Shown here: piece after piece, positions 5,714 to 7,697 of the stretch | How the letters are laid out: the number at the start of each line of letters is the position of its first letter | Position numbering within the stretch: the stretch's first letter is position 1 | Assembly (NCBI GenBank): GCA_023227685.1 | Contig: JALNVG010000115.1 | Span: 1-7,697 of the forward strand | DNA length: 7,697 nucleotides | Direction: 5' to 3' | Origin: Bacteroidaceae bacterium | Lineage (GTDB): Bacteria; Bacteroidota; Bacteroidia; Bacteroidales; Bacteroidaceae | Translations under genes and position numbers: made by a program | Notes under the pieces: generated by a model | What the model saw: only the letters and a program-made list of their open reading frames with translations | Told to the model about the DNA's origin: nothing | Database searches by the model: none

Positions 5714-7510
5714 TTAATCAGCCGGTTTTGTATGAGAGTCTTTTTCCGTTACTATATTTTTGTCTTGATTTTTATCCCCTGCTTCCCAAAGGTCTTCTGT
5801 AGGTCTGATATCTTCAATCTGTAGTTGAATCTCGCCATGCTTGTGGGCGTTTTCTTCGATGGAATAACAAATGTCGAATGAGCGTTTTGTCTTGATATAA
5901 CGTACTTGTGAACTTTGTCCAAAAGCGATACCGCTCATAATATTGTTCGATTTATTATCTACCAGTTCCATCTTTATATGTTCTTGTCCTCTGCCTACGA
6001 CTTTACTGGTTCCGTAATCATAAACGTTATGCGTACAAAAGATTGGTTTAGGATTTTCGGGACCGAAAGGATTAAATTTTTTTAAATTTGAGTAGAACTT
6101 TTGGGTGATATCTTTGAAGTCAATTACTGCGCAGATTTGAAGAGTTGCGCTTGTCTGTTCAGGCAAGATGTTGTTTGAGACGTATTCCTCAAATCTTTCA
6201 CGAAAAGTATTTACATTTTCAATCTTCATTGATAGGCCGGCGGCATAAGTGTGCCCACCAAAGTTCTCAAGCAGGTCTCGGCAATATAAGATAGCGTTGT
6301 AAATATCGAATCCAGATACCGATCTGGCAGAGCCTGTAGCCAAGTCTCCCGAGCGTGTCAGTACAACAGCCGGCCGATAATAAATTTCGGTGAGCCGTGA
6401 AGCCACGATGCCTACAACCCCTTTATGCCATTCTTCACTATAAAGAACAATAGAGCGACGTTCGGCCAAATCTGTCAGATTATCCACAATTTTATTGGCC
6501 TCTTCTGTTATGGTCTTGTCTAAATCTTTTCTAGTTTCATTATATTGATTGATTTCTTTGGCTTTTTCCGTAGCAATGGAGAAATCTTTTTCTACTAGTA
6601 AGTCCACAGCTTTTTTGCCATTCTGTATACGACCGGAAGCGTTGATGCGCGGACCAATTTTAAAAACGATATCTTCAATGGTGATTTCTTTGCTTGAAAG
6701 TCCGCAGATATCAATAATAGTCTTTAGTCCGACACAAGGATTGCTGTTCAACTGTTTTAGTCCTTGATATGCCAGAATTCGATTTTCTCCCATAATAGGA
6801 ACAATATCCGATGCAATGCTTACAGCCAATAGGTCGAGTAGTGGTATAAGCCGATGAAAAGGTATGCTATTATTAATGGCAAAAGCCTGCATGAATTTAA
6901 ATCCTACGCCACATCCTGAAAGGTGAGTGTATGGATATGTATTGTCTAATCTCTTGGGATTGAGAATTGCATAAGCGGGAGGCATCTTTTCGTCAGGCAC
7001 ATGATGGTCGCAAATAATGAAGTCAATGCCTTTTTCTTTAGCATACTCAATCGGATTTATAGCCTTGATGCCACAATCCAAAATGATGACAAGTTTGACA
7101 TTTGTTTCAAAGGCATAATCTATTCCTTGTTTTGAAATGCCATAACCTTCTTCGTTACGGTCGGGAATATAGTAATCTATATTCGAATAAAATTGTTGAA
7201 TAAACTTATATACCAATGCTACAGCTGTAGTACCGTCTACATCATAATCTCCGTAAATCAAAATTCTTTCTTTTTTCCCCATGGCCCTGTTTAAGCGTTC
7301 AACAGCTAGATCCATATCTTTCATTAAGAATGGATCTAACAAATCGTTCAATTGCGGATGAAAGAATTGTTGGGCTTGTTTAACATCCGTGATTCCCCGC
7401 TGTATTAAGACCTTCGTCAGGATTGGGCTAATCCATAGTTCTCGGGCCAATTCTTGGCTTAGTTCTTCCTGATCTTTTGTAATGGGTTGATAATTCCATT
7501 TGTGATACAT
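5714..7510 (-). CDS. recJ: Single-stranded-DNA-specific 5'-3' exonuclease RecJ
   Basis: This enzyme degrades single-stranded DNA 5' to 3' in recombination, mismatch and base-excision repair, typically on strands opened by RecQ. At 598 residues it is close to the family norm (E. coli, 577). The DHH domain shows DYDVDGTTA (88-96), the DCG metal site (145-147), the DHH triad (168-170) followed by ILNPKR (182-187), LSGCGVGFKF (197-206), and LDLLAVSIASDIVP (225-238). The motif GPRINASGR (286-294) and the DHHA1 domain with TGSARSVSGFD (392-402) and GGHTYAAG (418-425) follow. Residues about 454-572 form the OB-fold DNA-binding domain, with NPFGPENPKP (480-489). All expected metal-binding Asp/His residues appear present. 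The last 25 or so residues are a hydrophilic tail. ATG at 7510 opens the reading frame, preceded by A-rich sequence without a clear Shine-Dalgarno. It is the first gene of the recJ-recQ-TPR unit within the window. Confidence 0.97.
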   Translation of the reverse strand: MYHKWNYQPITKDQEELSQELARELWISPILTKVLIQRGITDVKQAQQFFHPQLNDLLDPFLMKDMDLAVERLNRAMGKKERILIYGDYDVDGTTAVALVYKFIQQFYSNIDYYIPDRNEEGYGISKQGIDYAFETNVKLVIILDCGIKAINPIEYAKEKGIDFIICDHHVPDEKMPPAYAILNPKRLDNTYPYTHLSGCGVGFKFMQAFAINNSIPFHRLIPLLDLLAVSIASDIVPIMGENRILAYQGLKQLNSNPCVGLKTIIDICGLSSKEITIEDIVFKIGPRINASGRIQNGKKAVDLLVEKDFSIATEKAKEINQYNETRKDLDKTITEEANKIVDNLTDLAERRSIVLYSEEWHKGVVGIVASRLTEIYYRPAVVLTRSGDLATGSARSVSGFDIYNAILYCRDLLENFGGHTYAAGLSMKIENVNTFRERFEEYVSNNILPEQTSATLQICAVIDFKDITQKFYSNLKKFNPFGPENPKPIFCTHNVYDYGTSKVVGRGQEHIKMELVDNKSNNIMSGIAFGQSSQVRYIKTKRSFDICYSIEENAHKHGEIQLQIEDIRPTEDLWEAGDKNQDKNIVTEKDSHTKPAD

Positions 7511-7697
7511 TTTATATATTATTTTTCTTATTTCTTTTTTGAAGTTGAAAAAGCAATACCCTTCAACCTGCGGTAAAATTAATAAAAATAGCTAAGATTG
7601 TTAGACTTTCCACTATATTATTTTTATAAAATATGTTTCTTTTTCTTTTCTCTTAGTTTAGAACTTGTACAAATTATGTATGGTGGTAAAAAGTGAA
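7511..7697 (-). other. Non-coding A/T-rich region upstream of recJ
   Basis: These 187 nt to the right window edge contain no credible ORF on either strand. I see no exact TAnnTTTG box; the closest is ATAATTTG on the minus strand at 7677-7670, without a TTTG partner upstream. The recJ promoter is therefore either atypical or beyond the window. The only structure noticed is the inverted repeat at 7542-7569. Confidence 0.5.
7542..7569. repeat. Inverted repeat in the region upstream of recJ
   Basis: AAGTTGAA (7542-7549) and TTCAACCT (7562-7569) can form an 8-bp stem, including one G:U pair in the minus-strand RNA, around a 12-nt loop. It lies 32-59 nt upstream of the recJ start. No T-run follows it on the minus strand. 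On the plus strand there is no T-run after it either. It could be a 5' UTR hairpin, an operator, or chance. Confidence 0.3.

Noticed and set aside
5620..5802. Plus-strand 60-codon frame spanning the recJ-recQ junction
   Set aside because: It is antisense to the ends of two well-supported genes, with no ribosome site or conserved features.
6549..6767. Plus-strand 72-codon frame
   Set aside because: It is a shadow opposite the RecJ DHH-DHHA1 region.
1..7697. Defence system, prophage or mobile element
   Set aside because: All genes are recognisable housekeeping metabolism and repair genes. I see no transposase, integrase, direct-repeat array, terminal repeats or break in base composition.

Overview
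The window looks like chromosomal DNA from a low-to-moderate GC member of the Bacteroidales, most likely Bacteroides or a close relative. Three things suggest this: the protein sequences, the order of the aromatic amino acid genes, and a promoter of the Bacteroides type (-7 box TAnnTTTG). All recognised genes lie on the minus strand. I see no mobile element, CRISPR array, tRNA or rRNA.

Read in the direction of transcription (right to left), the first block is recJ (7510-5714), recQ (5700-3793) and a gene for an eight-repeat TPR protein (3757-2792). Their spacings are 13 and 35 nt, so they are probably one transcription unit. RecJ (5'-3' ssDNA exonuclease) and RecQ (3'-5' helicase) are the classic pair that resects DNA in the RecF-type recombination pathway. 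The TPR protein has no assigned function.

The second block begins after a 272-nt gap (2520-2791) and is an aromatic amino acid biosynthesis operon: pheA (prephenate dehydratase with an ACT domain), a class I/II PLP aminotransferase, and the first 164 codons of a DAHP synthase, probably fused to chorismate mutase beyond the window edge. Together they cover entry into the shikimate pathway, conversion of prephenate to phenylpyruvate, and the final transamination. A prephenate dehydrogenase gene may follow outside the window.

The most interesting element is in the gap before pheA. On the minus strand it holds a Bacteroides-type promoter; a 29-codon leader ORF with the run FTYTYRFFYYFYFSW (11 of 15 residues aromatic); a 14-bp intrinsic terminator ending 21 nt before the pheA start; and mutually exclusive 1:2 and 2:3 pairings. 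This has the full layout of a ribosome-stalling transcription attenuator that senses Phe and Tyr together. A second mini-ORF with a Shine-Dalgarno-like sequence overlaps the end of the leader ORF and might add a further layer of control.

The 187 nt upstream of recJ (7511-7697) contain no recognisable gene or convincing promoter, only an 8-bp inverted repeat.
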